From positions 124,001 through 188,000 of the forward strand of contig AP019755.1 in NCBI GenBank assembly GCA_006742785.1: a stretch of 64,000 bases of DNA, given 5' to 3'. Shown here in pieces: positions 1 through 8,280 of this stretch (its first letter is position 1; each line of letters opens with the position of its first letter). Source of the stretch: Nitrosomonas stercoris. GTDB taxonomy: Bacteria; Pseudomonadota; Gammaproteobacteria; Burkholderiales; Nitrosomonadaceae. Position numbers and translations under genes: made by a program. The notes beneath the pieces were generated by a model. It saw only the letters and a list, made by a program, of their open reading frames with translations, had not been told where the DNA came from and searched no databases.

Positions 1-138
1 GGCTATTGGCTGGCTCTTAAAACATTGCCGCAGTGGGAGCGTTGGAGTAAGGAAAGAAACGTCTACAACCGATTCTTAATTGCAAACAGCCTGGTAATCA
101 TTGGGTCATACTGGTTGAGTAGGTGGTTCTTTGCGTAA
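1..138 (+). CDS. C-terminal end of a membrane protein (partial)
   Basis: Frame 1 is open from the first base of the window to a TAA at 136-138 and gives 45 residues. They are rich in Trp, Leu, Ile and Phe and end in a hydrophobic stretch (IANSLVIIGSYWLSRWFFA) that looks like a final membrane helix. The start lies outside the window. The family is not recognised. It could be the tail of an intact gene or a gene remnant. Confidence 0.5.
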   Translation, partial: GYWLALKTLPQWERWSKERNVYNRFLIANSLVIIGSYWLSRWFFA

Positions 139-535
139 ACCTAACTTACTGCTTGCTCCAAGCCGGCTGCCTACTCGCTACGCTCGCGGATGGTGATTGA
201 GCTCAAACGTTAACTTTATAAGAAAAAAACCATATGATTCATAGTTTTGAGTATTTCATCACTCCGAAATAGGCCAAGATTACTCTTCTCAATAACGGGA
301 ACGCATAGTAGAAGAGCTTGTTAAAACTTCAGGAAGCAACATCCGAAATAAATAATATCTACTTCAAAGTCTAACCATCACACCTCGTCTGATTACTGGA
401 AATTTTCTGTGAAAAAGACAGTTATTCATAGTAACTCAAGTTTAATTCCTTGACGACGAGTTCTGGCGCTCCTTGCACAACTTGCCGCAGAATGCTGATT
501 ACCCACACATAAACCAAATAGTGTATTCTTCCAGG
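139..535. other. Intergenic stretch without a recognisable gene
   Basis: About 400 bases separate the partial membrane gene from the antitoxin. I see no convincing reading frame, RNA gene or strong terminator here. The stretch presumably holds the promoter of the toxin-antitoxin pair, but no clear -35/-10 pair stands out. Confidence 0.4.
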
Positions 536-766
536 ATGGACAACGTAACAATAGATTATCGTTCCTTGGACATTTCTGAGCGTCTTGAGCTCGTAGCCGA
601 CATTTGGGACAGCATCGCTGAGGAAACAAACGGGACAACGCCAATGCTGTCAGCTGAGCAGAGACAGGAGCTGCAGCGTAGGTTAACAGCACATCGGAAT
701 GATCCTTCAAGTAGTATTTCCTGGAAAGAAGTACGCAAACAACTATTTAGCAAAGAGAATTCCTGA
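536..766 (+). CDS. Addiction-module antitoxin (ParD/RelB-like component of a ParE-type pair)
   Basis: A 76-residue protein starting MDNVTIDYRSLDISERLELVADIWDSIA. The pattern of a short N-terminal strand, a helix with L..L...IWDSI, and a tail ending in W.EV is that of the small putative addiction module component family that precedes RelE/ParE toxins. The frame is open further upstream to 473, but the family begins about ten residues before the LSxxERLELV helix, so I chose the ATG at 536. The TGA is directly followed by the TTG start of the toxin, so the two genes are translationally coupled. The expected role is to bind and neutralise the toxin and to repress the operon. Confidence 0.75.
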   Translation: MDNVTIDYRSLDISERLELVADIWDSIAEETNGTTPMLSAEQRQELQRRLTAHRNDPSSSISWKEVRKQLFSKENS

Positions 767-1108
767 TTGAGGGAGCTGCAAATCCGACCGGAAGCGTACC
801 AAGAGCTTCTGGAGGCCCAAGAATGGTACGAACAACGTGCCCCTGGGTTGGGGTTGGGGTTGGGGTTGGGGTTGGGGTTGGGGTTGGGGTTGGGGTTGGA
901 GTTTGCACGCGCTGTGGATGCTGCGATGGCTCGCGCTATTCGGATGCCACTGGCTTATCCACGCGTAGAAGAAGAATTTCGGCACGTTGTATTGCGCCGG
1001 TTCCCATATTCCATCATTTATCACGTCACAGAATCAGAATTTATTGTGATATCTTGCTTCCACCATCGACGGCAACCAAAGCCATGGTCAGAAAACATCG
1101 ATAGCTAA
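767..1108 (+). CDS. ParE/RelE-family toxin with an internal Gly-Leu repeat
   Basis: A 113-residue protein starting with TTG immediately after the antitoxin stop. The N-terminus (RPEAYQELLEAQEWYEQRAPGLG) is the typical ParE beginning, and the C-terminal half (RRFPYSIIYHV, followed by ISCFHHRRQP) is the typical toxin core ending in an HxRRxP-like motif. Between them, where this family has a short loop such as APGLG before the EFA helix, lies a run of nine Gly-Leu dipeptides coded by nine TTGGGG-type hexamers. The insertion adds about 14 residues at the first helix-to-helix turn. Toxins of this family act on gyrase or on ribosome-bound mRNA. Whether this one is still active with the stretched loop is unknown. 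Confidence 0.75.
   Translation: MRELQIRPEAYQELLEAQEWYEQRAPGLGLGLGLGLGLGLGLGLEFARAVDAAMARAIRMPLAYPRVEEEFRHVVLRRFPYSIIYHVTESEFIVISCFHHRRQPKPWSENIDS
845..898 (+). repeat. (GGGTTG)9 hexanucleotide array inside the toxin gene
   Basis: Nine perfect tandem copies of the hexamer GGGTTG occupy 54 bases. The sequence is identical in type to a ciliate telomere repeat (TTGGGG) and has runs of four G separated by TT, so it could fold into G-quadruplexes on the + strand. The unit is a multiple of three, so copy-number changes lengthen or shorten the Gly-Leu loop without a frameshift. Confidence 0.95.
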
Positions 1109-1110
1109 CC

Positions 1111-1145
1111 AGTCGCCATAGTCGCCATAGTCGCCATAGTCGCCA
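1111..1145. repeat. 9-bp tandem repeat just after the toxin gene
   Basis: The nonamer AGTCGCCAT is repeated three full times plus a fourth partial copy, beginning a few bases after the toxin stop codon. It is non-coding in the chosen annotation. It may be a variable-number tandem repeat. No function is apparent. Confidence 0.9.
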
Positions 1146-1326
1146 ACTTTAGATTATATGAGCCCAACAATTTTGAACCAACAAGGCTAAAATGGAAACA
1201 GTGTCTTAACTGGGTTGTTACAAAATACCATTCTAAAAAACACCTCTTCTTTCCTCGCTGCCGTACAAATAAAACGTATCACCCTTTGGACGACTACGCT
1301 ATCCAGAAAATCATTTCTGACACACA

Positions 1327-2526
1327 ATGAATCTGATTGAATCCTTTAAATTTGCTTTATACGCATTAACTGCACACAAAATGCGTACTCTGTTGTCTGC
1401 TTCCGGGATTGCGATCGGTATCGCTGCTGTTATTTTGCTGACTTCGATTGGCTCTGGTATTCAGCAATTCGTATTATCTGAATTTACCCAGTTTGGCACC
1501 AATATTGTCAACATTACCCCCGGCAAGATTCGCACTCGTGGGGCATCAACTGGCTCGATTAGTAGTGTGCGTTTGCTGACGATTGAAGATTCACTTGCCT
1601 TGAAATCCTCTCGTCATGCCATTTACACCAACGCAACTGTGACTGGTAACGCAGAAGTGCGTGGTAATGGTCGCAGCCGGCGTGTGACGGTTTATGGCCA
1701 AGGGCCGGAATTTGATCGCGCCTTTAATATGCAAGTTGCAATTGGGCAATTTCTGCCAGATGATGATCCTCGCAACCCACGCGCCTTTGCTGTGCTGGGC
1801 GCCAAAGTCCACAAAGAATTATACGGGAGCAGTAATCCGCTGGGATCAGTGTTGCAAGTAGGCGGTTCCCGCTTTCGTATCATCGGCGTCATGGCCAGCA
1901 AGGGCCAGGTGTTGGGCTTCGATCTGGACGATACCGTCTATATCCCTACCGCTCGCGCACTGGAGATTTTTAATCGGGAGGGCGTTATGGAAGTACAGAT
2001 GACTTATCCACCGACCACACCGCTGGAAGAAGTAATGCAAGATATCAAGCGCATTATGCTTGAACAACATGGGCGGGAAGATTTTACTATTACACCTCAG
2101 CAACAGATGCTAAGCACTTTGACCACCGTGCTTAATGTACTGACTTTTGCTGTAGCTGTGCTGGGAGGCATTTCACTGCTGGTGGGTGTGGTGGGCATGA
2201 TTACGTTAATGCACATCACAGTGACTGAGCGTGTAGCGGAAATCGGTTTATTAAATGCACTGGGTGCAACGCCCACGCGTATTCGTATTCTGTTTTTGCT
2301 GGAGTCAATAGCCCTTTCCACATTAGGCGGCATGATCGGATTGATTATGGGATCCACCATTGCTGGATTACTGGGAATACTAGTCAGTGATTTGCCAGTC
2401 AGTATTCCGTGGCACTATGTGATTGCTGCATTGTTATTATCCGGCATCATCGGACTGGTGGCAGGCGTTGTGCCAGCCATACAAGCAGCCCGATTAAATC
2501 CGGTCGACGCGTTGCGCGCCGAATAG
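1327..2526 (+). CDS. MacB/FtsX-family ABC transporter permease
   Basis: A 399-residue inner-membrane protein. One transmembrane helix lies at about residues 18-42 after the typical AHKMRTLLSASGIAIGIAAVI start, then comes a periplasmic MacB-type domain (about 45-260), then three C-terminal helices (about 270-300, 320-350, 365-390) of the FtsX domain, ending PAIQAARLNPVDALRAE. This is the layout of permeases that export lipoproteins, peptides or macrolides with an ATPase and a periplasmic adaptor. Neither an ATPase nor an adaptor lies downstream, and upstream genes are unrelated, so its partners must be elsewhere or upstream of the window. A stop lies two codons before the ATG, fixing the start. 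Confidence 0.85.
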   Translation: MNLIESFKFALYALTAHKMRTLLSASGIAIGIAAVILLTSIGSGIQQFVLSEFTQFGTNIVNITPGKIRTRGASTGSISSVRLLTIEDSLALKSSRHAIYTNATVTGNAEVRGNGRSRRVTVYGQGPEFDRAFNMQVAIGQFLPDDDPRNPRAFAVLGAKVHKELYGSSNPLGSVLQVGGSRFRIIGVMASKGQVLGFDLDDTVYIPTARALEIFNREGVMEVQMTYPPTTPLEEVMQDIKRIMLEQHGREDFTITPQQQMLSTLTTVLNVLTFAVAVLGGISLLVGVVGMITLMHITVTERVAEIGLLNALGATPTRIRILFLLESIALSTLGGMIGLIMGSTIAGLLGILVSDLPVSIPWHYVIAALLLSGIIGLVAGVVPAIQAARLNPVDALRAE

Positions 2527-2541
2527 CAGCATGAAGTGAAA

Positions 2542-3066
2542 TTAGTGATTTTTTACGTAATCAACCAGCTTTTGGAAAGAAAACAAATTATCCTGTTGTT
2601 GCAACGGATTATGACATTGTGCACAATCCAATTCGTTGTTTTTGACTTGGCCATCTGGCTCATATAAGGCAAACCCCCAATTACCTGAACGATCTGCTGC
2701 CTCAAAAGCACTATCCCAATCGCTTCTTTTTTCCATCACGGCGACAGCACCCAGTTTATCAATCACAAACAAGCCATCTTCTCCCGATTGAATATTACCT
2801 TCTGCATCTTTTTTAGGCACATAGATTTCCATGATGACCACCGATCCATCCGCCGCTGCGTCACCACTTTTATAGCTATCCACAGCAGTTTTATTGGCAT
2901 AAAGCTTGGCTAATTGTGTTTGATTAGCGCGATTTGCCGTCGCATACAGTGTAAAAGTTTCTGCGTAATTTTCCGGAAATTTAACAAAATCCGGATTCCC
3001 TCCTGCAAAAGCAGGCAATGACAATGTCAAACCAACCAATGTGGATATACCTAAACCTAATTTCAT
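2542..3066 (-). CDS. Cytochrome P460 / cytochrome c'-beta family protein
   Basis: A 174-residue exported haem protein. A signal peptide ends near AFAGG at residue 22. The C-terminal part carries a single CAQCH haem-c motif in the position expected for the P460 family, after the beta-rich domain (DGSVVIMEIYVP, GNWGFALYEPDG). In Nitrosomonas cytochrome P460 a lysine is cross-linked to the haem. In this protein the strand I would align with it reads VVIMEIYV, with no lysine, which points to a c'-beta-like member that binds NO rather than oxidising hydroxylamine. That alignment is by eye. The gene is convergent with the upstream permease, with 15 bases between their stops, and has a clear Shine-Dalgarno sequence (GGAGAG). 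Confidence 0.8.
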   Translation of the reverse strand: MKLGLGISTLVGLTLSLPAFAGGNPDFVKFPENYAETFTLYATANRANQTQLAKLYANKTAVDSYKSGDAAADGSVVIMEIYVPKKDAEGNIQSGEDGLFVIDKLGAVAVMEKRSDWDSAFEAADRSGNWGFALYEPDGQVKNNELDCAQCHNPLQQQDNLFSFQKLVDYVKNH

Positions 3067-3193
3067 TGCTCTCTCCTTTTGTATTGTAAATTATTTTTTA
3101 TGCTCAATCCATCTGTCAATTATATGGATACACAAATATTATAGCGAAATGTTATTACGCCATATATTTATACCTGAACATAATTAACATACA

Positions 3194-3535
3194 CTATTGC
3201 GCCGGATGTTCAACTGGTGGAACTACAGGCTCTATGAATCTTGTCTGCCCTCCAAATTCCTTACGAATGGATTGCTCTCTAAAATCTTCTCGATCCCTGT
3301 CATCTCCAAACATTCTACGCTGAGCACGTTCTTCATACTCCATGCGCTCATCCTGCATTTCATTCCCATGAATAACAGATTGCGGACTGGATGGATCCTC
3401 CGTTTTTGTGTCGGAAGCAACGACCACAATTGTTGATTCACTCGGTAATGCACCTGTGATATCAATGGTAGCAGCAAATACTGGTGCAGATAAACTGATT
3501 ACCCCTATCGTTATCACCTGAATAATGGATCTCAT
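3194..3535 (-). CDS. Small exported protein of unknown function
   Basis: A 113-residue protein with a signal peptide (MRSIIQVITIGVISLSAPVFA, cleavage after about residue 21). The mature part is very hydrophilic, with a central acidic/basic stretch (EMQDERMEYEERAQRRMFGDDRDREDFREQ is split by no hydrophobic residue run) and a Pro-rich end. No family is recognised. It probably sits in the periplasm. A Shine-Dalgarno-like GGAGAA precedes the ATG. Confidence 0.55.
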   Translation of the reverse strand: MRSIIQVITIGVISLSAPVFAATIDITGALPSESTIVVVASDTKTEDPSSPQSVIHGNEMQDERMEYEERAQRRMFGDDRDREDFREQSIRKEFGGQTRFIEPVVPPVEHPAQ

Positions 3536-3888
3536 CGTAAATTCTCCTGGTAGGCGCTTGTAAAATCATTGATGTTATATTTTTGTTATTCCGACAACAC
3601 TTCGTTGGACAAGAAAAATTTGTAAAATATCGGCAGACTTACTAAAAATTATTATATTGTCATCCTATGCTTGCATTCTCATCTGAAATAGACGTATTTT
3701 AGGCGAGCAGGAGAAGGGATAGAGATCGATGTCGTCTTTGGTCATCAAGACTGTTCGTAATGCAGATCGCCCTTTTCCAACCTGCCCACCAGGCCGGACA
3801 GTTCGATTGGAGCATGACTCCGTATTCAGGATGAAGGCAACGGGTACAGGTACTCAATCAACCTTGATAGCAATTGAAGGAAATGCAT
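3536..3888. other. Intergenic region with the presumed left end of an IS110-type element
   Basis: No gene is supported here. The short open frame at 3729-3911 is not protein-like and runs into the transposase start, so I read it as the non-coding left flank that IS110/IS1111 elements carry before their transposase. I could not define the exact element boundary, because this family lacks conventional terminal repeats. Confidence 0.35.
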
Positions 3889-4838
3889 ATGATCGTTGGG
3901 ATAGACATTAGCAAAGATTGGTTTGATATTGCCTGGCAAGATGCAGATCAGCTGAAAAACCAGCGCTTTCCTTATACAGAGGAAGGCATAGTGCAGTTGC
4001 TGGATCAGCTGCCGGCTGAGGCAATATGCGTCATGGAGGCAACTGGTACTTACCATGCTCGGTTAGCCGTGACGTTGTTTGAAGCTGGCCGTAAAGTCAG
4101 TGTGGTGAATGCGTTGATCATTAAACGCTATGCGCAAATGAAGTTACGCCGTGTTAAAAGTGATCCAGCAGATGCTGCGTTAATCATGCAATTTGCCCAG
4201 CATGAAACGCCGCCGCTATGGGCACCTCTGCTAGTGAAGAAGTACAAGAACTCCAACAAGCACATGGCTGGCTCAATGACTTGATTACTGAGCGCACCCG
4301 ATTACTCAATCGTCAACAAGCGCATGCGCATCGTGCCAAACCTAGCCCCTTTGTGATCAAACAAATGAATCGGCAACAGCGCCAACTCCAGCAACATATT
4401 CACGCCTGTGAACAACATCTGGAGCAGCTGGTAAAAAAGTCTTTTGCCGAACTGTATGAGCGTTTGCAAACAATTCCTGCAATAGGGGCCAAAACAGCGC
4501 TTGAGCTGATTATTATCACAGATGGCTTTACTCGCTTTGAAGAGGTCAAAGCATTGTGTGCCTATACCGGTGTCAGCCCCACCACCTTTCGCTCAGGCAG
4601 TTCGGTTAGAGGTAGGGGAGGCATCGCCAAGATGGGCCAAGGGCGTATCCGACAGCTGCTGTATGTGTGCAGCTGAACTGCCAGAACATACAACCCAGCT
4701 TGCAACAAGCTTTATCAACGACTCAAAACTGCTGGCAAACCACCCAAGGTCATTGGTATAGCGATTGCCCATAAACTATTACGCCAGGCTTTTGCAATTG
4801 CCACCAAAAACACAACATTTTCACCAGAATTTGCTTGA
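3889..4838 (+). pseudogene. Decayed IS110/IS1111-family transposase
   Basis: The first part (MIVGIDISKDWFDIAW, ATGTYHARLAV, KSDPADAALI) is the DEDD RuvC-like domain of IS110 transposases. The second part (LQTIPAIGAKTALELI, ALCAYTGVSPTTFRSG, GQGRIRQLLYV) is the helix-hairpin-helix/transposase-20 domain with its serine region. The two lie in different frames, with a frameshift near 4227-4232. A TGA at 4674-4676 then interrupts the second frame, which continues with typical C-terminal sequence (NPACNKLYQRLKTAGKPPKV) to the true stop at 4836-4838. With one frameshift and one nonsense codon the enzyme should be dead. Confidence 0.85.
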
Positions 4839-4874
4839 CACAAGGCACAGTTCATTACGATAGCTACTACCTAC

Positions 4875-6015
4875 TTACAGCCAGCGCTTGCGCCGAAAAT
4901 AAATTAGCATGCCAATAACTACCACAGCCATAATTCCCAGCACATAAAAATAGCCAAAACGCCAACGCAATTCAGGTAAATTCCAGGGGCTTTCTGTATC
5001 AAAATTCATACCATACAACCCCGTTAGAAAGGTCAATGGCAAGAAAATGGTGGCAATAATAGTTAGTGCTTTCATGATGTCATTCATGCGTTGGCTGACG
5101 GCAGATAAATAAGTATCGAGCAAACTGGACGCCAGCTCGCGATGATTCTCAACAAAATCGATGACGATAACGCAGTGTTCATAACAATCACGCATGTACA
5201 GGCGCGTTGTAGCAGAGAAAAAATGGGTATCGTCATGCATGAGCGTGGCTGCCACCTCTCGCTGTGGCCACCAGGTACGTCGCATCAGTGCTAATTGCCG
5301 TTTGGCATGATGGATTTTGTTGCGTGCTTCATAGCCAGGGTTATCCAGAATTTCATCTTCCAATGCCTCTAATTGATCACCTAAACTCTCCAGCAAAATA
5401 AAACCACTATCAACGATGATATCCATCAGCGCGTACAGTAAATAATCAGCTCCATGCTCACATAACAAACCTGCGTGACGGATACGCCGTCGGATGGGCT
5501 CGAACAAATCATCTGGGCTACTATCGATACTGACAAGATAATCTTTCTTTCCCTAGAAAAATACTGACCAAAGCAGCATCTAATCCGCCTGCCTCACTTT
5601 TACACAGATAATTCAACACAATAAATTGCTGCGCTGTATAGGCTTCCACCTTGGAACGCGCTTCCTGATGCAGCACATCTTCAAGTGCCAGCGGATGCAA
5701 ATCAAAACATACACCCAATGTTTGCAACTGCTCGGAAGCAGGCAAGCCTTGCAAATGCAACCAGGTGACAGTATTAGCAGAAGTAGATTTTTGGTAATGG
5801 CGTAACGAAAACTGCTGCTGTTCCTCAAGCACGCCTTTTTTCCCGTAACGCAATAATGAAACACGAGCCGGTAATTTTGATGCGTTTGTCTCACCGTTGA
5901 TAGCTGGAGTTTCCAAAGAGCCGGGTGCTACACCAGGTCGATAACAATGCGCTCGTGCAATATGTTTACGAGTATGCCTTGCGTTTGAAGTGGTTGTTCT
6001 ATGTCTCATAACCAT
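4875..6015 (-). pseudogene. corA: CorA-type magnesium/cobalt transporter, frameshifted
   Basis: The N-terminal cytoplasmic domain (5521-6015, with RPGVAPGSL near the start) and the C-terminal domain with two membrane helices and the signature YGMNF (4875-5507) are both well conserved but lie in different frames. Reading through the run at 5543-5550 (TCTTTCTTT on the + strand), removal of one base restores continuous CorA sequence from FLGKE directly to DYLVSIDSSPDDLFEPI. The gene is therefore one base off from an intact CorA of about 375 residues. It may be a recent mutation, a phase-type variant or a sequencing error. The IS110 remnant begins only 36 bases beyond its stop. Confidence 0.85.
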
Positions 6016-6164
6016 ATTGCCTTTCTACAATGACAGTTCAGTTACACTGAATATTCTAATAAGCAGTAACCGTAACGCTTTTGTAAAAATTTTTCTACCT
6101 GTCACATACTGTATCCAGGCCAATCTTGATTACTCCTCTCGCTCCATCAACAACTGTGGGTTGA

Positions 6165-6980
6165 TCAATACCGTACAGTTGCTGCCCCGCGAGTGCTAAC
6201 TGCTGTGCGCGCAGGATGGCAATAAACCTTGAAATATACAGCGCCAGTCAGTATGCCGGATACTGATTCTCTGGCGCAGACAGACACTTTACCGGCACCA
6301 GCAGCATCAATCCGCACAACATTCGTTTCAAACCCTTTAGCCTCGATATTGCCCGCACCAGATAAATTTAACTCAAGATATTTTGCCTGACCAACAAGAC
6401 GCACTTTGCCTGCTCCCTTCTTGTCGATTGATAAACCGCGTGGAAAATCTCCATTAATCCTGGTGTTACCTGCACCAGCAATAGCCAGTTTTTGCAAAGT
6501 GGTACTGGTTATCGCCACACGCAAATTGCTATTTCCTGTATTTGATTGACGAACCACTAATGCATCATTGGCTGAATTGACTTCAACTGCTTCCACATAA
6601 TTGCTGTCACCCGTTACCACCACCCGATTTTCCTCGCCCGTCTCTACCGTAACATTGAGCGCACCGAATAAAGTTAAGGTTGTATAAGGTGCAGGCGAAT
6701 AAGACAAGTTACTTGTTATGCCACTTGGCATAACCGTGGTTTTTTCCTCGCCACTTGAGCAATGCACGCTGGAATAAGCAACACCGTTTTCTAAATGAGA
6801 ATAAACAGTAGCAGAGCCATTGCCGGAACAATGTACGCTGGTTGCGGTTTTCGCTGCATGAACGGAGATACTTGTTGTATAAAACAGCAGCAGTGCAACG
6901 ATAATGTTTGGATACGGATCGATCGCTGTTCCTCTATGAATCGCTCTTCTATTCCTGCCAAGCTTAAAAACAGATTTCAT
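6165..6980 (-). CDS. Exported DUF2807 (GIN-domain) protein
   Basis: A 271-residue protein with a long N-terminus and a hydrophobic export segment at about residues 26-43 (NIIVALLLFYTTSISVHA). The C-terminal two thirds show the repeating beta-solenoid pattern of DUF2807 (LTLFGALNVTVETGEENRVVVTGD, KLAIAGAGNTRINGD, LELNLSGAGNIEAKGF, VRIDAAGAGKVSV), with the G-A-G-N/K turn recurring four times. Such proteins are thought to be surface or periplasmic, and their ligand is unknown. Its ATG overlaps the TGA of the upstream EamA gene by four bases, so it is translationally coupled to the transporter cluster. Confidence 0.75.
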   Translation of the reverse strand: MKSVFKLGRNRRAIHRGTAIDPYPNIIVALLLFYTTSISVHAAKTATSVHCSGNGSATVYSHLENGVAYSSVHCSSGEEKTTVMPSGITSNLSYSPAPYTTLTLFGALNVTVETGEENRVVVTGDSNYVEAVEVNSANDALVVRQSNTGNSNLRVAITSTTLQKLAIAGAGNTRINGDFPRGLSIDKKGAGKVRLVGQAKYLELNLSGAGNIEAKGFETNVVRIDAAGAGKVSVCARESVSGILTGAVYFKVYCHPARTAVSTRGAATVRY

Positions 6981-7411
6981 GATCGTTTAAACGCCAGCAG
7001 CAACACACCTCCCGCGATCAGCAAGATTCCTAGCCATTCCCGGAGTGAAGGGCGTTCTCCTAGAAAAGCAACTGCGAATACAGCAGCCAATACCAGACTA
7101 AATTTGTCCACCGGCACCACTTTGGACACCTCACCGAGCTTGAGCGCCCGAAAATAACACACCCAGGAAGCGCCAGTCGCTAGCCCGGATAAACCCAGAA
7201 ACAGCCAGGTTTTGCCAGATAGCACCAAAGGGTTGGTCCATTTATCTGTCAGGATTACAAATAGAAAAAGTGCCACGATAATGATGGCGGTTCGGATCAA
7301 GGTGGCTAAATCGGCATCTACTTCTTGCACCCCTATTTTGACAAAAATAGCAGTTAGCGCTGCAAAAACAGCGGATAGCAGTGCCCAATAAAACCAGTCA
7401 TTCGTTGCCAC
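6977..7411 (-). CDS. Half-size EamA/DMT-family transporter
   Basis: A 144-residue integral membrane protein with about five hydrophobic helices, starting NDWFYWALLSAVFAALTAIFVKIG and ending LREWLGILLIAGGVLLLAFKR, the paired EamA motifs of the drug/metabolite transporter superfamily. Full-size members have ten helices. This single-domain size matches the short EamA proteins that work as dimers. It overlaps the DUF190 gene upstream by 14 bases and the DUF2807 gene downstream by four bases. The substrate is unknown. Confidence 0.8.
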   Translation of the reverse strand: MATNDWFYWALLSAVFAALTAIFVKIGVQEVDADLATLIRTAIIIVALFLFVILTDKWTNPLVLSGKTWLFLGLSGLATGASWVCYFRALKLGEVSKVVPVDKFSLVLAAVFAVAFLGERPSLREWLGILLIAGGVLLLAFKRS

Positions 7412-7739
7412 TACGCCCTTCCATCAGATCATCGGTCATACCAAATTCAATTGGTGTTTTGACACAAAATATATTGAGTTTTTCTTCGTGCAATTTCTGA
7501 AACAAGCGTTGGCTCTCCGTAACGCTGACCGCCATAGTAACTTCCATCGGTTGATCTGCCAGCTCAAAGAAATGAGCAGCATGCAATTTGCGATCACGCC
7601 CGTATCCTTCTGCAGCAGCAAACATGGTAGCGCCGCCAATACCAAGATCGCGCGCTACCTGTATCAGCCATTCGCTTAAAAGCTGGCCGCCATGAGTACG
7701 ATTTTGTTGTGTGAAAAAGGTCAGCTGATAACCGCGCAT
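7398..7739 (-). CDS. DUF190 family protein
   Basis: A 113-residue soluble protein. MRGYQLTFFTQQNRTHGGQLLSEWL, GIGGATMFAAAEGYG and the final third match the PII-like fold of DUF190. Genes of this family are commonly found beside crcB, as here, where crcB ends 13 bases upstream. The known context suggests a regulatory or sensing role for fluoride export, but the function is not established. Confidence 0.8.
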   Translation of the reverse strand: MRGYQLTFFTQQNRTHGGQLLSEWLIQVARDLGIGGATMFAAAEGYGRDRKLHAAHFFELADQPMEVTMAVSVTESQRLFQKLHEEKLNIFCVKTPIEFGMTDDLMEGRSGNE

Positions 7740-7751
7740 GGTATTTCCCCA

Positions 7752-8150
7752 TCAAAGCTGCTTTAAAATATTGTAAGTTGCCATTCCCAGCAATGTCATG
7801 GCCAATGAACCCAGCACATGCACCGACACCGCCGTGCCAGCCCATAGCATACGCTCTTGCTGAATCAGCGTAACCACTTCCGCTGAAAATGTTGAAAACG
7901 TTGTCAAACCACCTAGAAAGCCAGTGATAACAAACAAGCGCCATTCGGGAGATAGGCTGGCATGTTGGCTGAAATAAGCCAACGCCAGGCCGATCAGATA
8001 ACCACCCAGCATATTAGCCAGCCATGTACCGGGTGGAATGGTTGGAAACAGTGCATTGAAAGCCATGCCCAGCCCCCAACGTAATATCGCGCCCAATGAA
8101 GCGCCCAACGATATGGCTACTAGCGAACGCAACAGGGTGCTTATTTCCAT
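7752..8150 (-). CDS. crcB: CrcB/Fluc fluoride channel
   Basis: A 132-residue inner-membrane protein with four hydrophobic helices. Family signatures are [13 protein letters not shown] near the N-terminus, [19 protein letters not shown], and [16 protein letters not shown] with the Phe-box and Thr residues lining the pore. CrcB proteins act as dual-topology dimers that let fluoride leave the cell. It is the first gene of an apparent operon with DUF190, EamA and DUF2807. I looked for a fluoride riboswitch in the 130-base leader and did not recognise one. A short inverted repeat (CTCACTT/AAGTGAG, 8164-8184) lies just before the start. Confidence 0.92.
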   Translation of the reverse strand: MEISTLLRSLVAISLGASLGAILRWGLGMAFNALFPTIPPGTWLANMLGGYLIGLALAYFSQHASLSPEWRLFVITGFLGGLTTFSTFSAEVVTLIQQERMLWAGTAVSVHVLGSLAMTLLGMATYNILKQL

Positions 8151-8280
8151 GGTGATGAAGTGCTCACTTTAAAAATGAAGTGAGTAAAATCATACCGCAA
8201 ACCGCATCGTAAAAAAGCGCAATATCCACTCACGGCGATGGTCGACGATACAAGCAGCGGAAATGTGATTTTTGTTGCCG

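Noticed and set aside
845..1145. Tandem repeats as a possible CRISPR array
   Set aside because: The units are 6 and 9 bp, directly adjacent and without spacers.
3729..3911. 60-residue open frame before the IS110-type transposase
   Set aside because: Its composition is not protein-like and it lies where the non-coding left end of such elements is expected.
5521..5560. Programmed frameshift in corA
   Set aside because: No canonical slippery heptamer is visible, and CorA genes are not known to use frameshifting, so a mutation or sequence error is simpler.
8151..8280. Fluoride riboswitch in the crcB leader
   Set aside because: I looked for the conserved pseudoknot core on the minus strand and found only a short inverted repeat, so I do not report it.
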